A stretch of 64,000 bases of DNA from Baaleninema simplex PCC 7105 (GCF_000332355.1 NZ_KB235960.1:29200-93199); one strand, 5' to 3'. Numbered from the stretch's first letter, positions 33,738 through 43,355 are shown. Notes: generated by a model from the letters alone, not told the origin. Made by a program: numbers and translations.

Positions 33738-34349
33738 ATGAAAGCCATCGAGATCGCACAAACTGACATCGTCACCGTGCGCGGATCGGCCACCGTCGCC
33801 GAAGCCGTGCAGTTGATGAAAGACAAGCAGGTGCGAGCGCTCATTGTCGAACGACGCAGCGACGACGACGCCTACGGGATCGTCACGGAAACCGACGTGA
33901 CCTATAAAGTCGTCGCCTTCGGCAAAGATCCGAAATCGATGCGGGTATACGAAATCATGAGCAAACCTTGCATCGTCGTCAATCCCGACCTCTGCATCGA
34001 ATACGTCGCCCGCCTGTTCGCCAACACGCGCATTCACTTCGCACCGGTGATCAAAGATAAACTGCTCGGCACGATTTCGGTCTCCGACATTCTAGAAAAA
34101 GGGGACTTTATCGACTCTCCTCGCAGCGTCGTGCTTCAAGACAAAATTCAACAAGCCATCGAAGAGGCTCGAGCTGTTTGTGCCGATAAAGGCCCGCGAT
34201 CGAAAGAGTGTGCTGCTGCTTGGGACATCGTCGAAGAACTGCAAGCCGAAGCCGCTCACCAAAAAGCCGAACGCTTGACGAAAACGGCGTTTGAAGAGTA
34301 TTGCGAAGAATATCCCGACGCTCCTGAAGCTCGGGTGTACGACAACTAA
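33738..34349 (+). CDS. CBS-CP12 fusion protein
   Basis: A 203-residue protein. Residues 1-122 form a CBS domain pair (IVTVRGSATVAEAVQLMKDK ... GIVTETDVTYK; IVVNPDLCIEYVARLF ... GTISVSDIL), which binds adenine nucleotides. Residues 133-203 are a CP12 domain with the core AWDIVEEL (161-168) and the N-terminal Cys pair Cys148/Cys158. CP12 normally clamps GAPDH and phosphoribulokinase in the dark through disulfides. Here the C-terminal pair is incomplete: Cys189 is present (EEYCEEYPDAPEARVYDN) but its partner is Ala198. CBS-CP12 fusions are known cyanobacterial variants that may regulate the Calvin cycle by AMP/ATP level. It is a single gene with its own 400-bp upstream region. Confidence 0.9.
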   Translation: MKAIEIAQTDIVTVRGSATVAEAVQLMKDKQVRALIVERRSDDDAYGIVTETDVTYKVVAFGKDPKSMRVYEIMSKPCIVVNPDLCIEYVARLFANTRIHFAPVIKDKLLGTISVSDILEKGDFIDSPRSVVLQDKIQQAIEEARAVCADKGPRSKECAAAWDIVEELQAEAAHQKAERLTKTAFEEYCEEYPDAPEARVYDN

Positions 34350-34502
34350 CGTCTGTTAGAGGGAAAGGGAGTTAGGAGAGCGAAGCGGTTAGAGTCAAAA
34401 CATCCACCCTCTTGACTCTCCCCCTTACCCTCTTCTGTGAGGAAACTTCCTCATTTCCATCGCCGACGACGCAACGAACGATAACCAGAGGATACTTCAA
34501 GG

Positions 34503-35243
34503 ATGGACGAGTTTTTAATTGGTGACGCCAATAATAACGCTCTCAACGGCACGGAACTGGCCGATACGATTATTGCTCTCGGCGGCGACGACACCGTGAG
34601 CGGCGGACTGGCTGACGACGTGTTAGCCGGTAACGCCGGATTGGATATTCTCTCGGGAGACGAGGGAAACGACCTCATCGTGGCCGGACGAGACGAAGAT
34701 ACCGTTCGTGGCGGCGTTGGAGACGACGTTCTCTCGGGAAATATCGGATTGGATCTCGTGTTTGGTGACGAGGGAAACGATTTGCTCCTCGGCGGTCAAG
34801 ATGAAGATATTCTCGACGGTGGAGTGGGTGACGATACTCTGATCGGCGATTTCGGCGTCAACGGGTTAAACGGAGGCGACGGTGCCGATGTCTTCGTCTT
34901 GCGAACGGATGTAGCGCGTACCGATCCCAGCCGTTCTGAGATCGGCGGACAAATTCCAGCCGATGTCATCATCGATTTTCAGACGGGGATCGATAAAATT
35001 GCGTTAACGGAGGGGTTGACGGAAGCCAACCTCGTGTTACAGGAGTTCAGCGTGCCTCTGGCTGCCATCGGCGACCAGTTAATCGATCCGCGATTGCAGG
35101 CCGCTATTGACAACTTGAATCTCGACCCGGATGGGAACGGTTCTCTAGAACTGACCTTCGTACGCGAGGCCAACGGCCCGATGTTAGCGGTCACGCTCAA
35201 TACGACGGCCGCCGAGTTAAGCGGAAACTTTATTAGTATTTAA
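34503..35243 (+). CDS. RTX-type calcium-binding repeat protein
   Basis: A 246-residue acidic protein. Residues 5-130 contain nonapeptide repeats of the hemolysin type GGxGxDxLx (ALGGDDTVSGG, GDEGNDLIVAGR, GGVGDDVLSG, GDEGNDLLLGG, GGVGDDTLIG), which form a calcium-binding beta roll. The C-terminal domain contains GADVFVLRTD and DVIIDFQTGIDKIAL, the conserved end of many RTX repeat proteins. No N-terminal signal peptide is seen; type I export by a C-terminal signal is the usual route. Its function (adhesion, surface layer or other) is unknown. Confidence 0.85.
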   Translation: MDEFLIGDANNNALNGTELADTIIALGGDDTVSGGLADDVLAGNAGLDILSGDEGNDLIVAGRDEDTVRGGVGDDVLSGNIGLDLVFGDEGNDLLLGGQDEDILDGGVGDDTLIGDFGVNGLNGGDGADVFVLRTDVARTDPSRSEIGGQIPADVIIDFQTGIDKIALTEGLTEANLVLQEFSVPLAAIGDQLIDPRLQAAIDNLNLDPDGNGSLELTFVREANGPMLAVTLNTTAAELSGNFISI

Positions 35244-35259
35244 ACGGACGTCTATTGCC

Positions 35260-35874
35260 GTGTCGATCGCACTGTCTTCAGTTCGAGGGATCGCCTTATT
35301 GCTACCGATCGCGATTCCCTTTTTACTGTTTGGTTATGCCAACTTGGCCACCTATCCCTATCGGTTTGGTGACTTGGAGAATATCGAGCCGCAACCGGTG
35401 GCGATCGTCTTCGGTGCGGGGGTGTGGGAAGACGGAACGCCGACCCCGATGTTAGCCGATCGCGTTCTGGCAGGAGTCGCACTCTACAAACGCGGCACGG
35501 TCGAAAAGCTGTTAATGTCCGGCGACAACCGATCGCCCGACTACAACGAAGTCGATGCCATGCGCCGTTACGCCGAGGCTCGCGGGGTTCCTAGAGAAGA
35601 CATTTGGCTCGATCGCCTGGGGTTGAGTACCTACGAGACGTGCGATCGCGCGAAAACCCAGTTCGGGATCGATCGCGCCGTTCTCGTCACGCAACGCTAT
35701 CATCTTCCCAGAGCTGTGTATATCGCTCGCGGTTTGGGTATCGAGGCGGTGGGGTTCGGGGTTCGCGACTGGGGAATTTACACGCGAGGATCGATGCTGT
35801 CCTACAGTTTGCGGGAAGTTCCCGCCACCGTCAAAGCGATCGTTCAGGTGTCGCAAGCCTCCTCTGAAGACTGA
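35260..35874 (+). CDS. YdcF/SanA/ElyC-family DUF218 protein
   Basis: A 204-residue protein with GTG start at 35260, 17 bp after the RTX gene's stop. An N-terminal membrane helix (GIALLLPIAIPFLLFGYANL) anchors the DUF218 domain on the periplasmic side. Family motifs: AIVFGAGV at 50, LADRVLAGVALYKRG, LMSGDN, NEVDAMRRYAEARGVPREDIWLD, LSTYETC, LVTQRYHLPRA. SanA/ElyC proteins act in cell-envelope homeostasis (vancomycin tolerance, enterobacterial common antigen), though the activity is unclear. Its 3' end overlaps the opposite-strand NfeD-like gene by 31 bp. Confidence 0.88.
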   Translation: MSIALSSVRGIALLLPIAIPFLLFGYANLATYPYRFGDLENIEPQPVAIVFGAGVWEDGTPTPMLADRVLAGVALYKRGTVEKLLMSGDNRSPDYNEVDAMRRYAEARGVPREDIWLDRLGLSTYETCDRAKTQFGIDRAVLVTQRYHLPRAVYIARGLGIEAVGFGVRDWGIYTRGSMLSYSLREVPATVKAIVQVSQASSED

Positions 35875-36107
35875 TGAACCACGATCCCAGATAAATCGCT
35901 CGAGGACAAGCGAGACTCGGGTTCGACGACGAGGGTGATGTCCTCGCGGCCGACAACCCGGACGACCGCCCCCGGAGGTAACGTCACGGCTCCGCGACAG
36001 ATGGCTTTCCACCACGATCCTCTAAACTGAACTCGACCGGGTACGGACGGACCGATCGCTTTAGAAACGATCGCAAAGCCTTCAAAAAATTGAAACGGGT
36101 AAGACAT
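35844..36107 (-). CDS. NfeD-like OB-fold small protein
   Basis: An 87-residue protein with a hydrophilic OB-fold-like sequence: PSVPGRVQFRGSWWKAIC ... LPPGAVVRVVGREDITLVVEP. This is the pattern of the C-terminal soluble domain of NfeD proteins (GxVRFxGxxWxAxxxxxxxLxxGxxVxVVGxxxxxLxVxP). The usual membrane part and ClpP-like part are missing, so it is a stand-alone domain, as in several cyanobacteria. Its start is close to 36107 and its 3' end overlaps ydcF by 31 bp, convergently. Confidence 0.7.
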   Translation of the reverse strand: MSYPFQFFEGFAIVSKAIGPSVPGRVQFRGSWWKAICRGAVTLPPGAVVRVVGREDITLVVEPESRLSSSDLSGIVVHQSSEEACDT

Positions 36108-36376
36108 ACGCAGTTAAACTCCTCCGCCTAACGTGATGTCCGAGGGGGCGATCGCTCCCTGCGGCTAAATTTGGCGTCGTGCGGGTCTTCGGTTGGGTTA
36201 AGTGGGTTTCTACTAATCTCTCGGGATCGAAAAGGGGTTTTTTCCGAGACGAGGCGAAAATTGTCATAAATTTTTAGACTCGCGTTTAGACTCGCGAGCG
36301 ATCGCCCCCCAAACTCCATTTTTGAATTTCAAGCCGTCTCGATCGCCGTTTCTCGTTGTGGACACCTGCGTTGCTT

Positions 36377-37381
36377 ATGGCTTTTCTCAACTTCTCCAAA
36401 TCGCGCGTTCGCGATATCGCCGCAGCGATCGCCTTGGCGACGACCCTCGGTGTCACCGCTCTGGCCTCGATCGCGTCCCGCTACGGTTGGTCGCCCTCGC
36501 TCGAACTGCTCTCTCACTTCCAAGTGCAATACTTCCTGCTCAGCGCGATCGCCGTGGTCGTTCTCGTCCTGAGTCGCCGTCCGATCGCCCTGTGGATCGG
36601 ACTGTTTTGTAGTGCGGTGTTGGCCGTACAAGTCGTACCGTGGTATCTGCCTCCCATGCGGCTTTTACCCCAACCCGAGGCTGACTTGCGCGTTCTCGTC
36701 AGCAACCTCCACGATCGCAACCAGAACTTCGATCGCGTGCTGTCCTTCGTCCGACAAGAAAATCCCGACTTCGCCGTATTCATCGAAGTTAACGCCCAGT
36801 GGACCGAACAGCTCGACCGACTCCGCGACATTCTGCCCTATCAGTTCCGACCCGATCGCGTCGAGAGTCGCGGTATCGCCGTTTACAGCAAGCGTCCGCT
36901 GCTCGATCCCCAGTTGAAACAGTTCGACTCCCACAAAACCGCCAGCATCGTCGGCGAACTCGAAGTGGCAAACCGACGGTTATCCATTATCGCCACCCAT
37001 CCGTTACCCCCAGTCCGAGCCTGGCGGTTTCACCTGCGAAACCAACACCTCGATCGCCTCGGCGAATTCGTACAAACCTTAACCCAACCGACGCTGGTTC
37101 TCGGAGATTTCAACACGACCATGTGGTCGCCCTACTACAAACGACTCGTCAGACGAACCGGACTGAAAAACGCCCGTCAGGGATTCGGCATTTTACCGAG
37201 CTGGCCGACGCGAAACAACTTTAACGCCCTTCCTTTCCCGCTGGCGCGACTGTTTTCAATTCCCATCGACCACTGTTTGTTAACTCCAGATCTGCGGGTG
37301 GCGAACGTGCGAACCGGCCCCGATATCGGCTCCGATCACCTGCCCTTGTTAATCGATTTACACGTGAGCGCGTCGCGCTAA
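36377..37381 (+). CDS. endonuclease/exonuclease/phosphatase-family protein, membrane-anchored
   Basis: About 334 residues from ATG 36377 (MAFLNFSKSRVRDIAAA); 36356 is an alternative. It has three N-terminal hydrophobic segments (about residues 12-32, 48-68 and 72-88), then an EEP-fold domain. Catalytic motifs: SNLHDRN (about 110), FIEVNAQW (metal-binding Glu), LVLGDFNTTMWSP (Asp-Asn), DHCLL and the final GSDHLPLLIDL (Asp-His). This fold includes DNases, sphingomyelinases and inositol-phosphate phosphatases. With its membrane helices it most resembles the bacterial EEP proteins of unknown substrate facing the periplasm. Confidence 0.85.
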   Translation: MAFLNFSKSRVRDIAAAIALATTLGVTALASIASRYGWSPSLELLSHFQVQYFLLSAIAVVVLVLSRRPIALWIGLFCSAVLAVQVVPWYLPPMRLLPQPEADLRVLVSNLHDRNQNFDRVLSFVRQENPDFAVFIEVNAQWTEQLDRLRDILPYQFRPDRVESRGIAVYSKRPLLDPQLKQFDSHKTASIVGELEVANRRLSIIATHPLPPVRAWRFHLRNQHLDRLGEFVQTLTQPTLVLGDFNTTMWSPYYKRLVRRTGLKNARQGFGILPSWPTRNNFNALPFPLARLFSIPIDHCLLTPDLRVANVRTGPDIGSDHLPLLIDLHVSASR

Positions 37382-37480
37382 AATACGAACGTCGCCCGCG
37401 ATCGCTGCGGACTGAGATATTAACGACCGTCCGACACCGGCGATCGCGATCGATCTGTCTTTACCCCGAGTCCGAACCCA

Positions 37481-39808
37481 ATGGCAACCGCCGATTTTAT
37501 CCGTCAACTCAACCCGTCCCAACGTACTGCTGTCGAACACTTCTGCGGACCGTTACTCGTCGTGGCCGGCGCCGGTTCGGGGAAAACGCGGGCGTTGACC
37601 TATCGCGTTGCTAACCTCATTCTCAAACATCGAGTCTCGCCTGAAAACATCCTCGCCGTCACCTTCACCAACAAAGCGGCGCGGGAAATGAAGGAACGGA
37701 TCGAAACGCTGTTCGCCCAGACGATGGCTGCCGATCGCCACGGAAAAGCCCTAGAAGTCTTACCTCCCGACGAACAAACTCGCATTCGATCGCACGTTTG
37801 GCGCACCTACATCAAACATCTATGGATCGGGACGTTTCATAGTTTGTGTGCGAAAATTCTTCGCTTCGATATTAACAAATATCGCGACGAAAACGGTCGC
37901 GAATGGACGCGCAACTTTTCTATTTTCGACGAGTCCGACGCCCAATCTCTCGTCAAAGAAATTGTCACCCACCAACTGAATCTCGACGATAAAAAATTCA
38001 AGCCGAAAACGGTTCGCTACGCTATCAGTAACGCCAAAAACCGAGGTTGGTCGCCGTTAGATTTAGAACGCAACGAACCGGACTATCGCGGACGCACGAT
38101 CTCTGAAGTGTACCGGGTCTATCAAGATAAACTCGCCGAAAACAACGCCCTCGATTTTGACGATCTCATCCGCGTTCCCGTGGAACTGTTTCGCCAAAAC
38201 GAATCGGTTCTCGGATATTGGCACTCGAAATTTTCTCACGTTCTCGTTGACGAGTATCAAGATACGAACCGAACTCAGTACGACTTAATTCGGTTGCTAG
38301 TGGCGAACGGAGCAGAACCGCGATCGTTCGATCGCTGGGAGAATCGATCGGTTTTTGTCGTCGGGGATGTCGATCAGTCGATTTACAGTTTCCGCATGGC
38401 CGACTTCACGATTTTGTTGGAGTTTCAAGAAGATTTCGGCGACGGCTTAGCGGACGATCGCACTCAGACGATGGTGAAACTCGAGGAAAACTATCGCTCG
38501 ACCGAAACGATTTTAGAAGTTGCCAATACCCTCATCGAACGCAATACCGAACGCATCGAGAAAATTCTTCGTCCGACGCGGGGACAGGGGGAACCGATTT
38601 GTGTCTACCGCGCTGACGACGATCGCGAAGAGGCGGATTTTGTCGTCCAACAAATTCGCAACCTCAACATCGAAAATCCCGAACTCGATTGGGGAAAATT
38701 TGCCATTCTTTACCGAACGAACGCTCAATCTCGCAGTTTTGAAGATGCTTTAGTCAAAGCGAATATTCTCTATAAAGTCGTTGGCGGACTTCGATTTTAC
38801 GATCGCAAAGAAATTAAAGATGTGATTGCTTATTTGCGGGTCGTCGTCAATCCTGCCGATACCGTCAGTCTCAAACGCATTATTAATACGCCCAAACGGG
38901 GCATCGGAAAAACGACTCTAGAAAAAATCGACACGATCTCCCAACAATTAGGAGTTCCGTTGTGGGAAATTCTCAGCGACGAGACTTCTGTAAAAACGGT
39001 GGCAGGGCGGCGATCGAAGGCGATTTTAAACTTCGTCGATCTGATTCAAAAGCAACAAGAACGCGTTGAAAATACTGACGCAACGGACGTTTTTCAAGAT
39101 ATCGTCAACGAGTCGGGTTATATCGAAGACTTAAAACAACAAGGTACGGACGAAGCCGAAAGCCGACGCCAAAACGTCGAGGAACTTTACAACGCCATGC
39201 AGCAATACGCCGAAGATAGCGAAGATGCGTCGTTAACGGGGTTTTTAGCCAATGCGTCTCTCGCCTCGGATTTAGACAATCTCAACGAGGGAGAATCGGC
39301 GGTGTCGCTGATGACGCTACATTCAGCAAAAGGCTTGGAGTTTCCCGTGGTGTTTGTGGTGGGAATGGAAGAGGGACTGTTTCCGAATTTCCGCAGCAAA
39401 AACGATCCTCGAGCGTTGGAGGAAGAACGACGACTGTGTTACGTGGGGATCACGCGGGCGCAAGAGCAACTGTTTATTACCCACGCGTTGAGTCGGAGTT
39501 TGTGGGGATCGTATCAAACGGCGTTGCCCTCGCAGTTTTTAGACGAGTTACCGTCGGAATTTTTAGTGGGAAATACGATAAAACCCAAGCGACACCGAAC
39601 CTCTAAGGGGGCGAAATCGGCTGGAAATACTGCCCTGTTGACGAAAGATTGGAAAGTGGGCGATCGCGTCGTTCACGAACAGTTCGGCATGGGAGAGGTA
39701 ACGCTGGTGTTTGGCAAAGCGCCTAAAATTTCGATGGCGGTGAAGTTTGCCAAAGGCGGCCAGAAAATCCTCGATCCGAAACACGAACCGCTCGAACGTT
39801 TGAATTGA
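37481..39808 (+). CDS. pcrA: UvrD/Rep/PcrA-type ATP-dependent DNA helicase
   Basis: A 775-residue superfamily 1A helicase. The Q-motif is LNPSQRTAVEH; motif I (Walker A) GAGSGKTRALT; motif Ia LAVTFTNKAAREMKERI; motif II VDEYQDTNRTQYDLIRLL; motif III VFVVGDVDQSIYSFRMAD; motif IV RSTETILEVAN; motif V SLMTLHSAKGLEFPVVFVVG; motif VI RRLCYVGITRAQEQLF. The C-terminal 100 residues (VGDRVVHEQFGMGEV) are the PcrA-type tail that contacts RNA polymerase. It unwinds DNA in repair and replication restart. Length is normal. Confidence 0.94.
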   Translation: MATADFIRQLNPSQRTAVEHFCGPLLVVAGAGSGKTRALTYRVANLILKHRVSPENILAVTFTNKAAREMKERIETLFAQTMAADRHGKALEVLPPDEQTRIRSHVWRTYIKHLWIGTFHSLCAKILRFDINKYRDENGREWTRNFSIFDESDAQSLVKEIVTHQLNLDDKKFKPKTVRYAISNAKNRGWSPLDLERNEPDYRGRTISEVYRVYQDKLAENNALDFDDLIRVPVELFRQNESVLGYWHSKFSHVLVDEYQDTNRTQYDLIRLLVANGAEPRSFDRWENRSVFVVGDVDQSIYSFRMADFTILLEFQEDFGDGLADDRTQTMVKLEENYRSTETILEVANTLIERNTERIEKILRPTRGQGEPICVYRADDDREEADFVVQQIRNLNIENPELDWGKFAILYRTNAQSRSFEDALVKANILYKVVGGLRFYDRKEIKDVIAYLRVVVNPADTVSLKRIINTPKRGIGKTTLEKIDTISQQLGVPLWEILSDETSVKTVAGRRSKAILNFVDLIQKQQERVENTDATDVFQDIVNESGYIEDLKQQGTDEAESRRQNVEELYNAMQQYAEDSEDASLTGFLANASLASDLDNLNEGESAVSLMTLHSAKGLEFPVVFVVGMEEGLFPNFRSKNDPRALEEERRLCYVGITRAQEQLFITHALSRSLWGSYQTALPSQFLDELPSEFLVGNTIKPKRHRTSKGAKSAGNTALLTKDWKVGDRVVHEQFGMGEVTLVFGKAPKISMAVKFAKGGQKILDPKHEPLERLN

Positions 39809-39840
39809 CCCGACGCGATCGCCTGGAGACCGACTCGAGG

Positions 39841-41544
39841 TTAGGCCGAAACCGCTTCGATCGCTCGCCGACTGCTCGAGAGAGCGAAATCGGGGATACA
39901 GTTGTCTTCCATGTACGCTCGGTATTCTGCCACCTGGCGATCGCAATCGTCCTGACTCCAACCGCAATATTTTTGCAACACCTCCGTCACCGTCGGGAGC
40001 GTCTGCAATCCGTAACAGCAGTGCATCGAAATCGTCGTGCGACGGCGCAAAATATCGATGAGGTGATGGGCGTACTCGACCTCGACGGCGTGGACGATTT
40101 GCGCTTTGATGTCCGGTAACTCCGGCGTAATCTGACCGGCGAGTTCCGGGTTTTCGTCGATGCGGACTAAGATATCCGGCGTTTGGGAACCGTAGGCATC
40201 GAAGAGATGGTACATCGTTTGCACAGAAACGCGATCGCGGTAGGTTTTCACCGTTTCCGCCACCTCGTCGTCGCTGGGTAACGTCGCCCCCGGTAACGGC
40301 CGCGTTAGCGTCGGACAGGAGGGTGCAGATTTGCCCATTTTCGCAAAGGCCGCATCGACCATTTCCTGCCCCACGTGGCGATAGGTGGTGAGTTTACCGC
40401 CGACGAGCGAAATGAGGTTTTTCACGCCTTCTTTCTCGCGATCGACGAGAATGTGTTTTCGGGTAATGCTTCCGGCGGATTTCCCGTCCGCGTACGGCAG
40501 CGGACGCACGCCAGAATAGGTGAATTTGACGCTGTCCCGCGTCAGTTGGGCGCTGGGGATGATATTGTTCGTTTCTCTGAGGAGATAGTCGATTTCTTCG
40601 TCGTTGGCTTTGATGCGATCGAGATTGCCATCGTAAGGAATGTCCGTCGTTCCTACGAGAACCTGTCCCAGCCACGGCACGATAAAGAAGGGGCGTCCGT
40701 CCGTTTTGGCTTCGACGTAGAGGGCAGAATCCGGCGCACCGGGGAAGCGATCGACGATGATGTGAGAGCCTTTCGTCCCGCCAATTTTCCGAGTGTTACC
40801 GATGGGTTTGGCCTGGCCGTCTTCCACGCCAAGCTGACAGACAGCATCGACCCAGGGGCCCGAGGTGTTGATGACGACAGTTTTCTCGTGGCCGCGCACG
40901 TCAAAGGTGTCTCCCGTCAGCTTGTCTTCGCACGTTAAATGGGTGATGCGATCGCCATCTCTGTGTAACGCTGTCACCTCTGCGTAATTCAACACCGTCG
41001 CCCCAGCGCGATCGGCGTCGATGATATTCTCCAAACAGAGCCGTTCGGCATACACGGCCTGGGCGTCGTAATACTGCGCTCCGCCGTTGAGGTTTTCCGG
41101 GTCGAGACTGCGGAAATGCTGAAGAAACTTGGTTTTCGGCAGCATTCGGTGAGGTAACAAACTTTTATCGAAGCTGAAGATGTCGTAGAGAATCATCCCC
41201 GCCCAAATTTTCCAATAGGGACGCGATCGCTTCCCGTACACCGGAACCGTCAACATCAGCGGTCGCACCAAATGGGGCGCGGTTCTCAACAACAGTTCAC
41301 GTTCGTGCAGCGATTCCCGCACCAAAGAAAACTCGAAATACTCTAAATACCGAAGTCCGCCGTGAACCAGTCGCGTCGACCAGCTCGAAGTTCCGCTGGC
41401 AAAGTCGTTTTTTTCAATAACGATCGTCTTCAAACCGCGCAAGGCCGCGTCTCGTGCGACACCTGCCCCGTTGATACCGCCGCCGATAACGATCAGGTCG
41501 TAAGGTTGACTTTCGATGGTTTGATAGTCGCGCATTGCTTGCAT
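39841..41544 (-). CDS. glpD: glycerol-3-phosphate dehydrogenase (FAD)
   Basis: A 567-residue FAD-dependent G3P dehydrogenase, the third gene of the minus-strand run from 44.1 kb. The FAD dinucleotide motif is YDLIVIGGGINGAGVARDAALRG; further family stretches are KNDFASGTSSWSTRLVHGGLRYLEYFEF, FIVPWLGQVLVGTTDIPYDG, LVGGKLTTYRHVGQEMVDAA, and the C-terminal DAO_C domain (YAHHLIDILRRRTTI). It oxidises glycerol-3-phosphate to DHAP, passing electrons to quinone at the membrane. In this neighbourhood it probably balances the G3P pool for glucosylglycerol synthesis and breakdown; glpD/glpK sit near ggpS in Synechocystis as I recall it. 166 bp separate it from ggpS, with a strong hairpin between. Confidence 0.93.
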   Translation of the reverse strand: MQAMRDYQTIESQPYDLIVIGGGINGAGVARDAALRGLKTIVIEKNDFASGTSSWSTRLVHGGLRYLEYFEFSLVRESLHERELLLRTAPHLVRPLMLTVPVYGKRSRPYWKIWAGMILYDIFSFDKSLLPHRMLPKTKFLQHFRSLDPENLNGGAQYYDAQAVYAERLCLENIIDADRAGATVLNYAEVTALHRDGDRITHLTCEDKLTGDTFDVRGHEKTVVINTSGPWVDAVCQLGVEDGQAKPIGNTRKIGGTKGSHIIVDRFPGAPDSALYVEAKTDGRPFFIVPWLGQVLVGTTDIPYDGNLDRIKANDEEIDYLLRETNNIIPSAQLTRDSVKFTYSGVRPLPYADGKSAGSITRKHILVDREKEGVKNLISLVGGKLTTYRHVGQEMVDAAFAKMGKSAPSCPTLTRPLPGATLPSDDEVAETVKTYRDRVSVQTMYHLFDAYGSQTPDILVRIDENPELAGQITPELPDIKAQIVHAVEVEYAHHLIDILRRRTTISMHCCYGLQTLPTVTEVLQKYCGWSQDDCDRQVAEYRAYMEDNCIPDFALSSSRRAIEAVSA

Positions 41545-41650
41545 GGGTTCGGTTTGGTGGATATCTATCTCAACTTAACGAAATTTCCGAGACTGCACCG
41601 ATCGGTCGCCTTCTTTCCCAGGGCTTCTTGACAACAGCCGTTAACACAGC

Positions 41651-41686
41651 GAGCGTGAAGCGCGAACCCGGTCGCGCCCCACGCTC
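41651..41686. other. strong inverted repeat between ggpS and glpD
   Basis: GAGCGTG (41651-41657) pairs with CACGCTC (41680-41686), and inside it GCGCGA with TCGCGC, leaving a short loop. The stem-loop has no T-run, so it may be an mRNA-stabilising or attenuating hairpin between the two genes rather than a full terminator. Confidence 0.55.
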
Positions 41687-41710
41687 GATCGCAGTCCTTA
41701 AAGGCGGACG

Positions 41711-43219
41711 TTAGACTGCGGCAGGTTCCTTATCGGCAACCGTTTCGGGTTCGATGCGTTGGAAAATCTCGAACAGGCGGTCGGCCCAATACTTCACGTC
41801 GTATTTCGTGACGGTATCGTACATTTTCGTCATGCGCTCGGCTTTTTCTTCGTCCGACATCGTCAGGGCGCGATCGACGGCCTCGTCCATGCGATCGATC
41901 GAATAGGGATTCGTCAAAATGGCTTCGGGCATTTCCACCGCAGCCCCGACGAACTCGGAGAGGATCAACGCGCCGTCTTTGCCTTCGTGAGCGATCACGT
42001 ACTCTTTCGCCACCAGGTTCAACCCGTCTCGCAGCGGTGTCGTCCAACAAATATCTGCCGCTTTGTAATAAGCGATCAAATCCGTAAACGGAACGGGTTG
42101 CGTAAACAGCAGAATCGGCATCCAATCGAGTCGGGCGAAGCGTCCGTTAATCTTCCCTGCCAAATGCTCGATTTGCTGCTGTGCCGTGCGATAGACCCGC
42201 ATTCCGGCGGCCGGTTGCACGCAGGTCATCACCAAGCTGATTTTACCGTGCAGGTCGCTACGGCGTTCGAGCAGGCGTCCGTAACATTCGAGCAGTTCGC
42301 GGTTGCCTTTGACGTAATCGACTCGTCCGGCGGCGATCGCCAACGTACGACCGTGCAGCTCTTCTTTAATTTCCTTCACTCGCTGCTGAGTTTCCGGTTT
42401 TTGCAGCGTGTTGAGAATGTGTTGCGGGTTGGTTCCGACTGGGAAAGCATCGACATTGACCAATTGATCTTTGTAACGCAGTTGCGTTACCACTTCCGGT
42501 TCGGCTAAGGCCGTGCCGCACTCGGTAATATGTTCGGGAACCGCTTCTTTCTTGACGACATCGACCTCGAACAGACTACGAGCCACGTTGACGAAGTTCT
42601 CGGAGTAACGGGGAATGTGGAAGCCGACGATATCGCAGCAGAGCAAGCTTTCCACGATCGCTTCCCGCCAGGGCAGAATGTTGAAAATATCCACCGAGGG
42701 GAACGGCGTATGGTGGAAAAAGGCGATGCGAGCGTCGGGTTTGAGTTCCCGAATGTATTTCGGCGCCAGCCAAAGGTTGTAATCGTGAACCCAAATTAGG
42801 GCGTCGTCAGCGGCTTCGGCGCAAGCGGCTTCGGCGAAGGCTTTGTTGATGGTTTTGAAGTTTTCCCAATCCGAAGACTCGTATGTGAAGTGATAGGGGA
42901 ACGAGTGCAGGATCGGCCAGAAGGCTTCTTTACTGGTGATGTGGTAGAAATGCTTGACTTGGTCGGCACTGAGGGGAATGCGACGGACGTTGTAGTTGCT
43001 CCCTTCGATGTTGACTCGCTCTTGGAACTTGCTTCGTTGTTTGGCGTTAACCTGCTTCCAAGCAATCCACGTTCCTTGACTGACGTTGTCGAAGAAGCTT
43101 TTCAAAGTCGGAACGATACCGTTGGGGCTTTTTTTGTCCCGGTAGTGAACGACTCCGTTTTCATCGACGACTTCGTCGTAAGGTTCGCGGTGATAGAGAA
43201 TAACGAGAGATGATTTCAT
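41711..43219 (-). CDS. ggpS: glucosylglycerol-phosphate synthase
   Basis: A 502-residue GT20-family glycosyltransferase related to trehalose-phosphate synthase. The N-terminus (MKSSLVILYHREPYDEV ... KKSPNGIVPTLKSFF) is the GgpS type and differs from OtsA. It joins ADP-glucose to glycerol-3-phosphate to give glucosylglycerol-phosphate, the first step of the compatible solute of moderately salt-tolerant cyanobacteria. Family stretches: LIWVHDYNLWLAPKYIRELKPDARIAFFHHTPFPS (phosphate/sugar binding), IAAGRVDYVKGNRELLECY, TPLRDGLNLVAKEYV. It follows the HAD phosphatase gene by 135 bp on the same strand, so the two are likely co-expressed. Salt induction is expected but no operator is visible. Confidence 0.9.
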   Translation of the reverse strand: MKSSLVILYHREPYDEVVDENGVVHYRDKKSPNGIVPTLKSFFDNVSQGTWIAWKQVNAKQRSKFQERVNIEGSNYNVRRIPLSADQVKHFYHITSKEAFWPILHSFPYHFTYESSDWENFKTINKAFAEAACAEAADDALIWVHDYNLWLAPKYIRELKPDARIAFFHHTPFPSVDIFNILPWREAIVESLLCCDIVGFHIPRYSENFVNVARSLFEVDVVKKEAVPEHITECGTALAEPEVVTQLRYKDQLVNVDAFPVGTNPQHILNTLQKPETQQRVKEIKEELHGRTLAIAAGRVDYVKGNRELLECYGRLLERRSDLHGKISLVMTCVQPAAGMRVYRTAQQQIEHLAGKINGRFARLDWMPILLFTQPVPFTDLIAYYKAADICWTTPLRDGLNLVAKEYVIAHEGKDGALILSEFVGAAVEMPEAILTNPYSIDRMDEAVDRALTMSDEEKAERMTKMYDTVTKYDVKYWADRLFEIFQRIEPETVADKEPAAV

Positions 43220-43304
43220 GTTGGATGTTTGTTAGTGTTAACGCTGTGAAAGGATCGTTTGGGGACGAGATTGAGATGGCCCGGTGATGGGATGATGAGG
43301 TGAT

Positions 43305-43355
43305 GGAAAATCTCCCCCTCTCCCTGGCTCCCCCTCTCCCCCTCTCTCCATCTCC
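43305..43355. repeat. CTCCCCCTCTCC simple repeat
   Basis: A run of CTCCCCCT(CTC) units between ggpS and the HAD gene. Runs of the same kind lie at about 20680-20735 and 47206-47270. Confidence 0.7.
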
